A stretch of DNA of 64,000 bases from Microbulbifer sp. SAOS-129_SWC (GCF_039696035.1 NZ_CP155567.1:1005501-1069500), one strand, 5' to 3'; counted from the first letter of the stretch, positions 33,537-42,651 are shown. The notes: generated from the sequence alone by a model not told the origin. A program made the numbers and translations.

Positions 33537-34214
33537 GTGCTGTTGGAAATTCCTGAAATTCTCACTCCGCCACAGGCCGCCGAAATGCGCGCGGCCCTGC
33601 AGCAGGCGGAGTGGGTGGATGGCCGCGTTACCGCCGGCCACCAGTCCGCACAGGCCAAGCGCAACCGCCAGTTGCCGGCCGATTCCGCGCTGGCGCGGGA
33701 GCTCGGCGAGGTGATTCTGCGCGCGCTGCCGGCGAACGGTTTGTTTATGTCGGCGGCGCTGCCGCAGCGGGTGTTTCCGCCGCTGTTCAATCGCTACGAG
33801 GGCGGCGAGCATTTTCACAACCATGTGGACAACGCCATCCGCCGCCTGCCCAGCGGCGGGCAGATTCGCACGGATCTGTCGTGCACGCTGTTTCTGTCCG
33901 ACCCGGGTGACTACGAGGGCGGCGAGCTGCTGATCGATGACACCTACGGCGCGCACAGCGTCAAACTGCCGGCGGGCTCGCTGGTGTTGTATCCGTCCAC
34001 CAGCCTGCACCGGGTTACCCCGGTGACCCGCGGCAGCCGCATCAGTGCCTTCTTCTGGCTGCAGAGCCTGGTGCGTGACGACGGCCAGCGCACCCTGCTG
34101 TTCGACCTGGATATGTCCATCAATCGCCTGCGGCAGGAGCTCGGCGAGCACGAGTCGCTCGTGGCGCAGACCGGGGTTTACCACAACCTGTTGCGGCGCT
34201 GGTCAGAGCCGTAA
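33537..34214 (+). CDS. piuC: Fe(II)/2-oxoglutarate dioxygenase of the PiuC/YbiX family
   Basis: A 225-residue PKHD-type hydroxylase. The iron ligands are the His-x-Asp in [10 protein letters not shown] and the distal His in [10 protein letters not shown]. The Arg of [17 protein letters not shown] binds 2-oxoglutarate. [19 protein letters not shown] and [20 protein letters not shown] are family signatures. The GTG start at 33537 has GAGGG at 33523-33527. It lies 12 bp after the siderophore receptor gene and must be co-transcribed under the same Fur control. The family is repeatedly linked to ferric-catecholate receptors, but its substrate is unknown. Confidence 0.93.
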   Translation: MLLEIPEILTPPQAAEMRAALQQAEWVDGRVTAGHQSAQAKRNRQLPADSALARELGEVILRALPANGLFMSAALPQRVFPPLFNRYEGGEHFHNHVDNAIRRLPSGGQIRTDLSCTLFLSDPGDYEGGELLIDDTYGAHSVKLPAGSLVLYPSTSLHRVTPVTRGSRISAFFWLQSLVRDDGQRTLLFDLDMSINRLRQELGEHESLVAQTGVYHNLLRRWSEP

Positions 34215-34262
34215 CGGTGCGCGTGGTGCGCGGATTTTTTGCTGCGCAGGCGCCGGGTTTTG

Positions 34263-34404
34263 TTGGGCGAACACAAGGTTCGCCCCTACGGAATTAGTTT
34301 TGGGAATCGCCCAACTGTAGTGCCTTCCGTGCCACTGTTCGCAGTCGGTAGGGGCGAACTTTGTGTCCGCCCGCGCGGGCCCGAGGCCCGCCCTGCGCAT
34401 CCGG
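34263..34404. repeat. REPIN-like inverted REP pair
   Basis: The left arm GGGCGAACACAAGGTTCGCC then CCTAC begins at 34264. The right arm GTAGGGGCGAACTTTGTG begins at 34350 and ends in the GC-rich hairpin near 34395. The intervening segment is the reverse complement of the GGCACGGAAGGCAC block found in the 26093-26880 array, so the element has the opposite internal orientation here. It sits between the convergent ends of piuC and metR, a typical REP location. Confidence 0.85.
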
Positions 34405-34405
34405 A

Positions 34406-35323
34406 TCAAACTGCGCGAATGCCATTCAGGTTGCCAAAGCAGGTATCCCGCGCCGTCTGCAGAAAGTCCGCCACATAGGGCTGCTCGCGCGCGTCCTCGC
34501 GCACGGCGGCGTAGAGCCGGCTCCACAAACCCTTTTCTCCCAGCTGCAGTGCGGTGACAAAGCCCTTCTGTAAGTACTCGTGCAGCGCCCAGTTCGGCAG
34601 CGCGCAGACGCCGCGGCCGCTGGTGACCAGCTGCACCATCATCACCGTGAGCTCGGCGGTGCGGATCTCCGCCGGTTCGACCCCGCCCGGATCGAGGAAG
34701 TGCTGGAAGATATCCAGCCGCTCGCGCTCCACCGGATAGGTGATCTGCACTTCGCCGGCGAGATCCGCCGGCGCCACCCACTGCTGCTGTGCCAGCCGGT
34801 GTTTGCGGCTCACCGCCAGCACCATTTCGAAACTGAACAGCGGCTCGTAGTGCACCCCCTGCAGGGCTTCATCCGGGTTCGACGTTACCACCAGATCCAG
34901 GTCGCCGCGCACCAGCGCCGGCAGCGGGGCGAAATGGAAGCCGCTGGCCAAATCCAGTTCCACCTCCGGCCAGTCGTCGCGGTAGCGGTCCAGGGTCGGC
35001 ATCAGCCATTGGTAGCAGCTGTGGCATTCGATGGCGATATTCAGGCGCCCGGCCTGGCCCGACGCCAGCCGCGCCAGGTCCCGCTGCGCCTGCGCCACCT
35101 GGGGCAGGACACCATCGGCCAGCTGCAGCAGGCGCAACCCGGCACTGGTGAAGCGCAGCGGGCGCGACTTGCGCACGAACAGGGTCTGTTGGTGGCGGTC
35201 TTCCAGCTCCCGGAACAGGTGCGAGAGGGCGGACTGGGTCAGGTGCAGCCGCTCGGCAGCGCGCACCATGCTGCCGGTTTCCCGCAGGGTGGTCAGGGCT
35301 TTGAGGTGGCGGAGTTCGATCAT
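34406..35323 (-). CDS. metR: LysR-family regulator of methionine synthesis
   Basis: A 305-residue LysR-type regulator that activates metE, usually with homocysteine as co-inducer. N-terminal winged helix-turn-helix: LRETGSMVRAAERLHLTQSA followed by LSHLFRELEDR. The effector domain contains IAIECHSCYQWLMP, LDLVVTSNPDEALQGVHYEP and ITYPVERERLDIFQHFLDPG, which are characteristic of MetR. The gene is divergent from metE with 132 bp between starts. A candidate MetR site is in that gap. Confidence 0.93.
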   Translation of the reverse strand: MIELRHLKALTTLRETGSMVRAAERLHLTQSALSHLFRELEDRHQQTLFVRKSRPLRFTSAGLRLLQLADGVLPQVAQAQRDLARLASGQAGRLNIAIECHSCYQWLMPTLDRYRDDWPEVELDLASGFHFAPLPALVRGDLDLVVTSNPDEALQGVHYEPLFSFEMVLAVSRKHRLAQQQWVAPADLAGEVQITYPVERERLDIFQHFLDPGGVEPAEIRTAELTVMMVQLVTSGRGVCALPNWALHEYLQKGFVTALQLGEKGLWSRLYAAVREDAREQPYVADFLQTARDTCFGNLNGIRAV

Positions 35324-35356
35324 CTTTAGAAATATTCATGTTCTGGGCAAAAAATA

Positions 35357-35369
35357 TGAAATTGATTGA
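35357..35369. promoter_or_regulatory. Candidate MetR binding site
   Basis: TGAAATTGATTGA at 35357-35369 differs at one position from the known MetR pattern TGAA-N5-TTCA. It is located in the metR/metE divergent region. A single imperfect site, so evidence is modest. Confidence 0.4.
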
Positions 35370-35455
35370 ACATGACGGCCAGCGCAGAATCAACCCCGAA
35401 TTTCGACAGCTACCGCCGGGTGGGCGGTTGCACTTATGGATTTGGGGAAACTCTG

Positions 35456-37705
35456 ATGGCACAGACACATATTCTCGGCTACCCGCGTATCGGCGCGCAG
35501 CGCGAGCTGAAAAAGGCACAGGAAGCCTACTGGCGCGGCGAGATAGCGCAGAGCGAACTGCTGCAGGCCGGCGCGGAGATCCGCCGCGGCAACTGGCAGG
35601 CACAGCGCGATGCCGGCCTCGAACGCGTTACCGTGGGCGATTTCGCCTGGTACGACCAGGTACTGAACCACACGCTGATGTTTGGCGCCGTGCCGCGGCG
35701 CTTCAGCGAGGGCGCCGCCGACAACAAGCTGGACCAGTACTTCCGCCTGGCGCGCGGCCGCGCGCCGTCCGGCGAGCCGGTGGCGGCCAGCGCGATGACC
35801 AAGTGGTTCGACACCAACTACCACTACCTGGTACCGGAGTTCACCGCCGAGCAGGCATTTGCGCTCGATGCCGAATGGCTGCTGGCAGAAGTGCGCGAAG
35901 CACAGCAGCAGGGCCATCGGGTCAAGCCGGTGGTGATTGGTCCGCTGACCTACCTGTGGCTGGGCCGCGCCGACGGCGATGCGCTGGCGCTGCTGCCGAA
36001 ACTGCTGCCCTGCTACCAGCAGCTGTTACAGCAGCTGGCCGCGGCGGATGTCGACTGGGTGCAGATCGATGAGCCGATCCTGGGACTGGATCTGCCGGGC
36101 GAATGGCGCGCGGCGTTTGCGCCGGGTTATGCACAGCTCTGCGCTGCGGCTCCGTCCCTCAAATTGTTACTTGCCACCTATTTCTCGCCGCTGCGCGAGA
36201 ATCTGCCGCTGGTCTTCGGCCTGCCGGTGGCCGGTGTGCATATCGACTGCGTGCGTGCGCCGGAGGAATTACCCGCCGCGCTCGAGGCGCTGGGCGCGGA
36301 ACAGGTGCTGTCTGTCGGGGTGGTGAACGGGCGCAATATCTGGCGCGCCGACCTCGCCCGGTGGCAGGCCGCGCTGCAGCCGCTGCAACAGCAACTGGGC
36401 GAACGCCTGTGGCTGTCCGCCGGCTGTTCGCTGTTGCACTGCCCGGTGGACCTGGACACGGAACAGAAGCTGTTGCCGCCGCAGCGGCAGAAACTGGCCT
36501 ACGCGCGCCAGAAACTGCACGAGTTACAGCAGCTGCAGGCGCTGTTGCAAAACACCGCGGCTGTGGATAAATCCGCTGTTTCTGCGCCTGTGGATGCTTC
36601 GGCGACTGCTGGCGAACTCGCGGATACCTGGCGCCCGCAGCGCTATGTCGAGCGCGCCAAACGCCAGCGCGAACGCCTGCAGCTGCCGCCGCTGCCCACC
36701 ACGACCATCGGCTCCTTCCCGCAGACCGACCTGTTGCGCCAGACACGCCGCCAGTTCCGCAGCGGCGAACTCAGCGAACAGGATTATCTCGACCATTTGC
36801 GCGCGGAAATCGCCGAGGCGGTGCGCCGCCAGGAAATTCTCGGCCTGGATGTGCTGGTACACGGGGAGGCCGAGCGCAACGACATGGTGGAATATTTCGG
36901 GGAGCAGCTGCACGGCTTTGTGCATACCGGCAACGGCTGGGTACAGAGTTACGGTTCGCGCTGCGTCAAGCCGCCGATCATCTTCGGCGATATCAGCCGC
37001 GCGCAGCCGATGACGGTGGAATGGAGCCGCTACGCGCAGAGCCTGACCAAGAAGCCGGTCAAGGGCATGCTCACCGGCCCGGTGACCATCCTCAACTGGT
37101 CTTTCCCGCGCGAGGATATTCCGCGCAGCGAGAGCTGCCTGCAGATTGCCAAGGCGCTGCGGCAGGAAGTGCAGGACCTGGAGGCCGCCGGTATCGGTAT
37201 TATCCAGATCGACGAGCCGGCCCTGCGCGAGGGTGTGCCATTGCGGGAATCCGGGCACCAGGGCTATTTCGACTGGGCGGTGGCCTGTTTCCGCTACACC
37301 TGCGCAACAGTGCAGGCGGAGACCCAGATTCACACGCATATGTGTTACAGCAATTTCAACGCGATCATGGAGGCGATCGTGGCGCTGGATGCGGATGTCA
37401 TCACCATTGAATCCGCGCGTTCAGACCTGCGCCTGCTGGAGTCGTTCGCCGGTAAGCAGGGCGGCTATCCGAATGAGATCGGCCCGGGTATCTACGATAT
37501 CCACTCGCCCAATGTACCGGAGCGGGAGGAGCTGGTGGCGCGGTTGCGAAAAGTGGCGGAAGTCATTCCGCGGGAAAAACTGTGGGTCAATCCGGACTGC
37601 GGCCTCAAGACCCGCAGCTGGGCCGAGGTGGGTTCCGCGCTGCTGAATATGGTGGAGGCGGCGCGCACGCTGCGCGCCGAGCTGGACGTGACTGAGTCCG
37701 CCTGA
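35456..37705 (+). CDS. metE: Cobalamin-independent methionine synthase
   Basis: A 749-residue enzyme that transfers methyl from 5-methyltetrahydropteroyltri-glutamate to homocysteine. The N-terminal barrel starts AQTHILGYPRIGAQRELKKA; the C-terminal catalytic barrel starts LPPLPTTTIGSFPQT. Zinc- and substrate-site segments are VHGEAERNDMVEYF, QIDEPALREG, THMCYSNF (zinc His and Cys) and WVNPDCGLKTRSW (last zinc Cys). The start ATG 35456 has GGGGA 8-9 bases upstream; the frame is open to 35366, but those residues do not belong to the family. Length matches MetE (about 750). Divergent from metR, which supports MetR control. It allows methionine synthesis without vitamin B12. Confidence 0.97.
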   Translation: MAQTHILGYPRIGAQRELKKAQEAYWRGEIAQSELLQAGAEIRRGNWQAQRDAGLERVTVGDFAWYDQVLNHTLMFGAVPRRFSEGAADNKLDQYFRLARGRAPSGEPVAASAMTKWFDTNYHYLVPEFTAEQAFALDAEWLLAEVREAQQQGHRVKPVVIGPLTYLWLGRADGDALALLPKLLPCYQQLLQQLAAADVDWVQIDEPILGLDLPGEWRAAFAPGYAQLCAAAPSLKLLLATYFSPLRENLPLVFGLPVAGVHIDCVRAPEELPAALEALGAEQVLSVGVVNGRNIWRADLARWQAALQPLQQQLGERLWLSAGCSLLHCPVDLDTEQKLLPPQRQKLAYARQKLHELQQLQALLQNTAAVDKSAVSAPVDASATAGELADTWRPQRYVERAKRQRERLQLPPLPTTTIGSFPQTDLLRQTRRQFRSGELSEQDYLDHLRAEIAEAVRRQEILGLDVLVHGEAERNDMVEYFGEQLHGFVHTGNGWVQSYGSRCVKPPIIFGDISRAQPMTVEWSRYAQSLTKKPVKGMLTGPVTILNWSFPREDIPRSESCLQIAKALRQEVQDLEAAGIGIIQIDEPALREGVPLRESGHQGYFDWAVACFRYTCATVQAETQIHTHMCYSNFNAIMEAIVALDADVITIESARSDLRLLESFAGKQGGYPNEIGPGIYDIHSPNVPEREELVARLRKVAEVIPREKLWVNPDCGLKTRSWAEVGSALLNMVEAARTLRAELDVTESA

Positions 37706-37785
37706 GCGCAGCAGCGGTTTCTGTAAATCATACCGGCCCTGTGGGCCGGTCAGCCTGCTAACAAAGTCAGGATTTCAGATTCGAA

Positions 37786-37894
37786 GGCAAAGCGCCAGGC
37801 CGGATATTTCGAACCGTCGGCGACAGGGCGTCGCCGCCGGAGCGTACAGGGATGTATTTACAGCGCTTCGAAATACCCGGCCTGGTGATTTGCC
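37786..37894. repeat. Long imperfect inverted repeat (MITE- or REP-like)
   Basis: Arms 37786-37813 and 37867-37894 are about 28 nt each and match at about 25 positions when one is reversed and complemented (inner ends TATTTCGAA and TTCGAAATA). The 53-bp centre contains its own hairpin (CGGCGACAGGGCGTCGCCG) and the sequence GAGCGTACAGGGATGTATTT. It lies between convergent metE and the deacetylase gene. A structured intergenic repeat of this kind is likely multi-copy in the genome; it may also end both transcripts. Confidence 0.7.
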
Positions 37895-37970
37895 GCTCCA
37901 GAATTTGATCGAAGCAACAGCCGGGGTTTACCAGCTAGCCGAACTGCGTTCTCGCCCGGTATTTAGCGGG

Positions 37971-39164
37971 CTAGCGCAGGGCGGCGAGCTGTTCTTCCAC
38001 GGCCGCGTCGCAGAAGACCGGGCGGCCGGCGACGAAAGTCGCGCGCACGCTGCCGTCTTCGCCCAGCACCGCCAGGTCGGCAGCCTTGCCGGCGGCGATG
38101 GAACCGGTGCGATCGTCGATGCCGAGGAATTTGGCCGGCGACAGGCTCGCCATATGCACCGCATCGCGTAAATCGATGCCGGCCAGTTGATGCAGGTTGG
38201 CGGCGGCGCGCTCGAGGGTCAGGGTGCTGCCGGCGAGGGAGCCGCTGTCGGTGCGGGCAACGCCGGCCTCGAGGTTGATGTCCATCTTGCCAAGCTGGTA
38301 GCGACCGTCCTGCAGGCCGCCGGCGTTGATGCAGTCGCTGATCAGCGTCACCCGCGACGGGTCTTTCAGTTTGCAGATCATCTGCAGGATCGCGGGGTGC
38401 AGGTGCACGCCGTCGGCGATCACTTCCACATTGGCGTCGTGCACCAGCACCGCACCGGTGCAACCGGGCTCGCGGTGGTGGATACCGCGCATACCGTTGA
38501 ATACATGCACGCCACCGCAGGCGCCGGCCTCCAGCGCGCCGCGGGTCTGGTCATAGGTGGCATCGGTATGGCCGATCATGACCTTTACGCCGCGGGATTT
38601 CAGGTAGGGAATAATATCCATGGCGCCGTCCACTTCCGGTGCCAGGGCCACAACTTTGAGTTCGCCGCGGGAGGCCTCCAACAGGGCATCCATGCGCTCC
38701 CTGGTTGGCGCGAGGAAGTAGTGGTCGTTGTGGGCGCCCTTGTGCGCACTGGCAAAAAACAGGCCTTCGCTGTAACCGCCGAGCACCTGCGCCCCGGGCT
38801 GGTTCGACTGCGCGGCGCGGCCGAGATTGTCCATCGCGGCCAGGGTTTCCTCCCAGCTGCTGGTGACAGTGGTGGCGAGGAAACCGGTGACCCCGTGTTG
38901 GGCCAGCGAGCGCGAGATGGTGGCGATGGCCTCGGGGGTGGCGTCCATCACGTCGCAACCTTCACGCCCGTGGATATGCAGGTCGATCAGCCCCGGCAAC
39001 AACGTCGTTCCAGGCAGCTCGATGACCGGGATGTCGCGGTCCGCTGTGGCGGTAATAGCGGCGATACGGCCGTTATCGATACGCACGCAGTGGCCGCTGA
39101 TTTCCGCCGACTCGGTAAAAATTTTTGCCGGCCGCAGGGTGTAACTGTCGGGATACATCGTCAA
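37971..39164 (-). CDS. N-acetylgalactosamine/glucosamine-6-phosphate deacetylase (NagA family)
   Basis: A 397-residue amidohydrolase that removes acetate from an N-acetyl-hexosamine-6-phosphate. Metal-binding LIDLHIHGREGCDVMDAT contains the HxH motif. HKGAHNDHYF, VMIGHTDATYDQTRGALEAG, HVFNGMRGIHHREPGC and LISDCINAGGLQDGRY (catalytic Asp in the ISD strand) are in the NagA order. Last gene of the minus-strand amino-sugar operon; its start overlaps the stop of the ROK kinase gene by 4 bp. Because agaS and agaZ lie in the same operon, GalNAc-6-phosphate is the more likely substrate (an AgaA-type role). Met at 39158 is an alternative start. Confidence 0.9.
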   Translation of the reverse strand: MTMYPDSYTLRPAKIFTESAEISGHCVRIDNGRIAAITATADRDIPVIELPGTTLLPGLIDLHIHGREGCDVMDATPEAIATISRSLAQHGVTGFLATTVTSSWEETLAAMDNLGRAAQSNQPGAQVLGGYSEGLFFASAHKGAHNDHYFLAPTRERMDALLEASRGELKVVALAPEVDGAMDIIPYLKSRGVKVMIGHTDATYDQTRGALEAGACGGVHVFNGMRGIHHREPGCTGAVLVHDANVEVIADGVHLHPAILQMICKLKDPSRVTLISDCINAGGLQDGRYQLGKMDINLEAGVARTDSGSLAGSTLTLERAAANLHQLAGIDLRDAVHMASLSPAKFLGIDDRTGSIAAGKAADLAVLGEDGSVRATFVAGRPVFCDAAVEEQLAALR

Positions 39165-40072
39165 AATTCCATTGTCTGGCGGGCGAGCAGGGCGGCGCCG
39201 CGGGCGCCACTGGCATCGCCAAATTTCGGTGGTGCGATCACCGGGGCGTGGAAACCGGCAAACAGGTGACGCTCTATCGCTTGGGGTAAATCGCGATATA
39301 TTTCCTCGATACAGGACAGGCCGCCACCCAGCACGATGATGTCCGGATCATAGGCCTTTACCAGGTTGGCAAAGGCGGCGCCGAGCAGGTCCATATGGAT
39401 TTCGCGCGTGGCGATGGCGTTTTTGTCGCCGGCGCGCCAGCGCTCGACCAGTTCCGGTGCGCTGAGGGACTCCCCGCAGAGATGGCGGTGCAGGTTGGCG
39501 AGGCCGGGACCGGCGATATAGGGCTCGAGGCAGCCACTGAGGCCGCAGCCGCAGTCCAGCAGTGGCAACTGATATTGTTCGCGCAGGGAAGCGGGCAGGG
39601 GGTGGTGCCCATACTCGCCGGCAATGCCCTGGCGGCTGCGGTACAGGTTGCCGTCCAGCACCAGCCCGCCCGCGGCACCGGTGCCCAGCACCGCGCCGTA
39701 CACATGGGCGTAACCCGCACCGGCGCCACCGTGAGCTTCCGAGAGCGCAAACAGGCGGCAGTCATTCTCCACCACCACCGGGCGCTTCAGACGCGCGGCC
39801 AGTGTCTCGGCCACATTCCTGCCCGTGGCGCAGGGGACATTGGCGGAAAGCGAGTGGCCTTCGGCGTCGATCACCCCGGGCATGCCGATTCCGACAACGC
39901 CCTGGCAACCGTGTTGCCGGTCCGCGCTTTCAATCAGGTTGACCAGTGTGTCGATAAACGCCTGGAAGTCATCGACGGGCGTTGCGGTGCGCTGGCTGTC
40001 CAGCTTGCGCAGGGCGCCATTGAAACAGGTGAGCTCGATCTTGGTGCCGCCGATATCCAGTCCGTAAATCAA
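39161..40072 (-). CDS. ROK-family sugar kinase, probable N-acetylgalactosamine kinase
   Basis: A 303-residue ATP-dependent hexose kinase. N-terminal phosphate motif MIYGLDIGGTKIELTCF; catalytic region VVVENDCRLFALSEAHGG with the Asn-Asp pair (Asp is the general base); ROK signature GIAGEYGHHPLP; zinc site with His and three Cys in CGCGLSGCLEPYIAGPGL. IVLGGGLSC is the second nucleotide motif. In the surrounding pathway this step makes GalNAc-6-phosphate from imported GalNAc (AgaK role); GlcNAc is an alternative substrate. It overlaps the deacetylase gene and is 8 bp after agaS. Confidence 0.88.
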   Translation of the reverse strand: MIYGLDIGGTKIELTCFNGALRKLDSQRTATPVDDFQAFIDTLVNLIESADRQHGCQGVVGIGMPGVIDAEGHSLSANVPCATGRNVAETLAARLKRPVVVENDCRLFALSEAHGGAGAGYAHVYGAVLGTGAAGGLVLDGNLYRSRQGIAGEYGHHPLPASLREQYQLPLLDCGCGLSGCLEPYIAGPGLANLHRHLCGESLSAPELVERWRAGDKNAIATREIHMDLLGAAFANLVKAYDPDIIVLGGGLSCIEEIYRDLPQAIERHLFAGFHAPVIAPPKFGDASGARGAALLARQTMEF

Positions 40073-40080
40073 ATTGTTTC

Positions 40081-41196
40081 CTACCCTGCGAGCTTGTAAA
40101 TAATCACGCCCTGCACCACCCGATTGACCTCGCCGGTGGGGCAGGGGTTGTCGGGCGTGATACCCAGGTCAAGGGATTTGTAGAAGGCCAGCAGCTGCGC
40201 AAAAACGATGTAATACAGTGCGAGCCAGGCTTCCCCAAGTTCGGACATGCTGGCGAATCCCGCCGGGCAGACGATCCAGTCGGTCGTACCATCGCGCTGC
40301 AGCTCCGCCAACAGGTCGTTGTCGTAGCGGCGGCAGTGGGGGTCGTTGCTGTGCAGCAGCACGACCTGTGTCGCCCCGTCGACTATCGACTTGGGGCCGT
40401 GGCGGAAACCCAGCGGGCTCTCCGCGTAACAGTCCACCTTGCCGGCGGTGAGCTCGAGCATTTTCAGCGCGGCTTCGGTGGCGATGCCCTTCAACCCGCC
40501 CGCGCCGAGGAAGACCACACGCTTAAAATCTCTTCGGGCCAGCGCCTGGATATCCTCGAGGCGTGTATCCAGCAAGCCGCGGGTCAGTGCGGTCAGCGCC
40601 GGCAATTGTTCCGGCTGTGGAGTAAAAACTTCCAGCGTGGCCAGCAGCATGGAGGTGAAGCTGCTGGTCATGGCGAAGCTCTGGTCGAGGGTCTCCTCCG
40701 GCATCAGCAGTGAATAACTGTTGTCACTGCCGTGGGCGCGTGCGGCCAGTTCGCCGTCGCGGTTACAGGTGATGACCAGATGATAGCAGCTGTCCACGCA
40801 CTGGTTGGCGAGGTCATAGGCACCGACACTCTCCGGGCTGTTGCCGGAGCGGGCATAGGAGACCAGCAGGGTCGGTGCATGGCGCAGAAAATGGTCGTGC
40901 GGATTGCTCACCAGGTCGGTGGTGCTGATGGCTTCGACGCGGCGCTCCATGACCCGGGTGAGGTGGGGCGCAAGGGTTTCCCCCGCATAGGCCGAGGTGC
41001 CGGCACCGGTGAGGATGATGCGCAGATCACTCTGCAGCAGCAGTGGCTGCAGCCATTGATTCAGCGTTGTGCGCTGACCGTTGACCAGCGCGGCGGTGCG
41101 CTCCCAGGCATCCGGTTGCTGGGCAATCTCGCGTGCAGTGTGCTCTCCACTATTTCGACGCAGCGTGGTGGGATCGATATTCAGGGTTTTATACAT
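40081..41196 (-). CDS. agaS: Galactosamine-6-phosphate deaminase/isomerase, SIS domain
   Basis: A 371-residue protein with two SIS domains that converts galactosamine-6-phosphate to tagatose-6-phosphate and ammonia. First SIS: RIILTGAGTSAYAGETLAP and LLVSYARSGNSPESVGAYDL with the phosphosugar-binding Ser residues. Second SIS: RVVFLGAGGLKGIATEAALK and CYAESPLGFRHGPKSIVDGA, whose FRHGPK is diagnostic for AgaS-like and GlmS-like isomerases. The start overlaps the end of agaZ by 8 bp. The neighbouring AgaZ and the lack of a NagB-like deaminase in the operon argue for GalN rather than GlcN. Confidence 0.9.
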   Translation of the reverse strand: MYKTLNIDPTTLRRNSGEHTAREIAQQPDAWERTAALVNGQRTTLNQWLQPLLLQSDLRIILTGAGTSAYAGETLAPHLTRVMERRVEAISTTDLVSNPHDHFLRHAPTLLVSYARSGNSPESVGAYDLANQCVDSCYHLVITCNRDGELAARAHGSDNSYSLLMPEETLDQSFAMTSSFTSMLLATLEVFTPQPEQLPALTALTRGLLDTRLEDIQALARRDFKRVVFLGAGGLKGIATEAALKMLELTAGKVDCYAESPLGFRHGPKSIVDGATQVVLLHSNDPHCRRYDNDLLAELQRDGTTDWIVCPAGFASMSELGEAWLALYYIVFAQLLAFYKSLDLGITPDNPCPTGEVNRVVQGVIIYKLAG

Positions 41197-42484
41197 CGTT
41201 ATTATCCTGTTTCTGCTTCCAGCAGGCGTTGGCGTAGGCCGCAGTCACCTGGCGAATGCGGGCTTTGATCAGTGCGCGGGGCTCGTTGTCGGCGTACCCC
41301 CGGCGCACCAACCGGTATTCCTCCGGGAAAAACTGGCTCAGTAATGGCAGCGGAATGGCGCTACCCGCAAGATTGTCCAGCAGCCGTGTCACGGCCTCCT
41401 CGATGGCCTTGTCGGGCCAGTAATAGCGGATGCGGTCACTGTAACTATAGCGTCGGTACAGCGGCTGCTTTTCCTCTGCCACGTCATAAAAACTCTGCCA
41501 GTAGCGGGGTTCCGCCTGCATGCGGGATTCACACACGGTGCGCAGGGCGGACTTTTCCTTAATTTCCGGCAGCTCGTCTTCAATATAGCTGAGGGCAAAC
41601 AGCGCTTCGCGCAGGGCAAAGGTCAACTGCGGGCCCACCTTGAGGATCGCGAAGTGATCCCTGACCAGCTGATTGTAGTTTTCCGCGGTCTGGTAATCGG
41701 TGGAGTGGGCTTCGAAGGCAATGCCGTCGGTTTCCTGCGCCAGCCGCTTCAGTTGCCGGGCTTTCTGCGGCTGGTAGTCGATCACCGAGGTGTGGTCGAA
41801 CTCCACCCCGGGCTGGACCACGAGACCGATCACCCGGGACCAGGCCCGGTCGAGTTCGCGGCGGGCAAAGGCGCCGCGGTGCAATTCGATCGTGTTGCGC
41901 GCGTGGGCCGGCGAGGTCACTTCGAGATCGGTAATTTCCTCTTTGGCGCCACCGGGCGGGGGGACCTCGGTACCGATGATGTACTCCACGGTGTCCGGCG
42001 TACCGCGCTCGGCGGCGGCATTTTCTGCGACGCGGCACAGGTCAGCCGCGCGTTCGGCAATGATTTCATCGGCCAGCGGCAGCTGATCGTCGATGCAGGG
42101 CATGCTGCAGTCAAGGTGGATCTTGGTAAAGCCGGCGCGCACGTAGGCCGCCACCAGGTCACCTGCCTTGGCCATGGCATCGCGGGCGGGCTCTGCCTGC
42201 CAGCAGACCGGACCCAGGTGGTCGCCGCCGAGAACGATTGTGGAAGGATCGAGCCCCACGCGCGCGGCGAGCGTCATCACATAGTCAAAAAAATCCGCCG
42301 GCCGCATACCGGTATAGCCACCGAACTGGTTGACCTGGTTGGCGGTGGCCTCGATCAGGAGCGGAGTGCCATCGGCCCGGGCCTGCTCCATCGCGGCTTC
42401 CAGGACCAGGCCGTGGGCGGAGCAGATCGCGTAAATGCCTTGCGGGGCGCCGTCGAGGTTTGCCCTGATCAACTGCTGCAGCAT
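41189..42484 (-). CDS. agaZ: Tagatose-phosphate pathway protein AgaZ/KbaZ/GatZ
   Basis: A 431-residue member of the GatZ/KbaZ family. Database names call it the non-catalytic subunit of tagatose-1,6-bisphosphate aldolase; work on the Shewanella GalNAc pathway assigned AgaZ as tagatose-6-phosphate kinase. Signature segments: GIYAICSAHGLVLEAAMEQA, IEATANQVNQFGGYTGMRP, LGGDHLGPVCWQAEPA, KIHLDCSMPC, VEYIIGTEVPPPGGA and VVQPGVEFDHTSVIDY. ATG 42484 is chosen over the open frame to 42541 because AAGGA precedes it and MLQQLIRANLDGAPQGIYAI is the conserved start. A hairpin lies in its leader (42517-42545). First gene of the catabolic run after the regulator. Confidence 0.9.
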   Translation of the reverse strand: MLQQLIRANLDGAPQGIYAICSAHGLVLEAAMEQARADGTPLLIEATANQVNQFGGYTGMRPADFFDYVMTLAARVGLDPSTIVLGGDHLGPVCWQAEPARDAMAKAGDLVAAYVRAGFTKIHLDCSMPCIDDQLPLADEIIAERAADLCRVAENAAAERGTPDTVEYIIGTEVPPPGGAKEEITDLEVTSPAHARNTIELHRGAFARRELDRAWSRVIGLVVQPGVEFDHTSVIDYQPQKARQLKRLAQETDGIAFEAHSTDYQTAENYNQLVRDHFAILKVGPQLTFALREALFALSYIEDELPEIKEKSALRTVCESRMQAEPRYWQSFYDVAEEKQPLYRRYSYSDRIRYYWPDKAIEEAVTRLLDNLAGSAIPLPLLSQFFPEEYRLVRRGYADNEPRALIKARIRQVTAAYANACWKQKQDNNDV

Positions 42485-42516
42485 GTTAAATCCTTTTCGG
42501 TCATTCTTATTTAACG

Positions 42517-42545
42517 GGCAGTTGAAGACGTAGTCTTCCACTGCC
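42517..42545 (-). promoter_or_regulatory. Hairpin in the leader of agaZ
   Basis: A near-perfect palindrome (GGCAGT...GAAGAC-GTA-GTCTTC...ACTGCC) about 35 bp upstream of the agaZ start. No T run follows in the direction of transcription, so it is not a classical terminator. It may be an RNA processing or stabilising element separating regulator and enzyme expression, or a protein-binding site. A second GC hairpin (CCCGGCC/GGCCGGG) lies at about 42551-42571. Confidence 0.5.
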
Positions 42546-42651
42546 TACTAACCCGGCCGTGGAGGGCCGGGCGGCAAATCTAGCACCTGAGTGCTTGATT
42601 GGTCGTGGCGGGCCTGCGGACACGTGCCGTCAACCCGGGTTGAAAAGTTTG

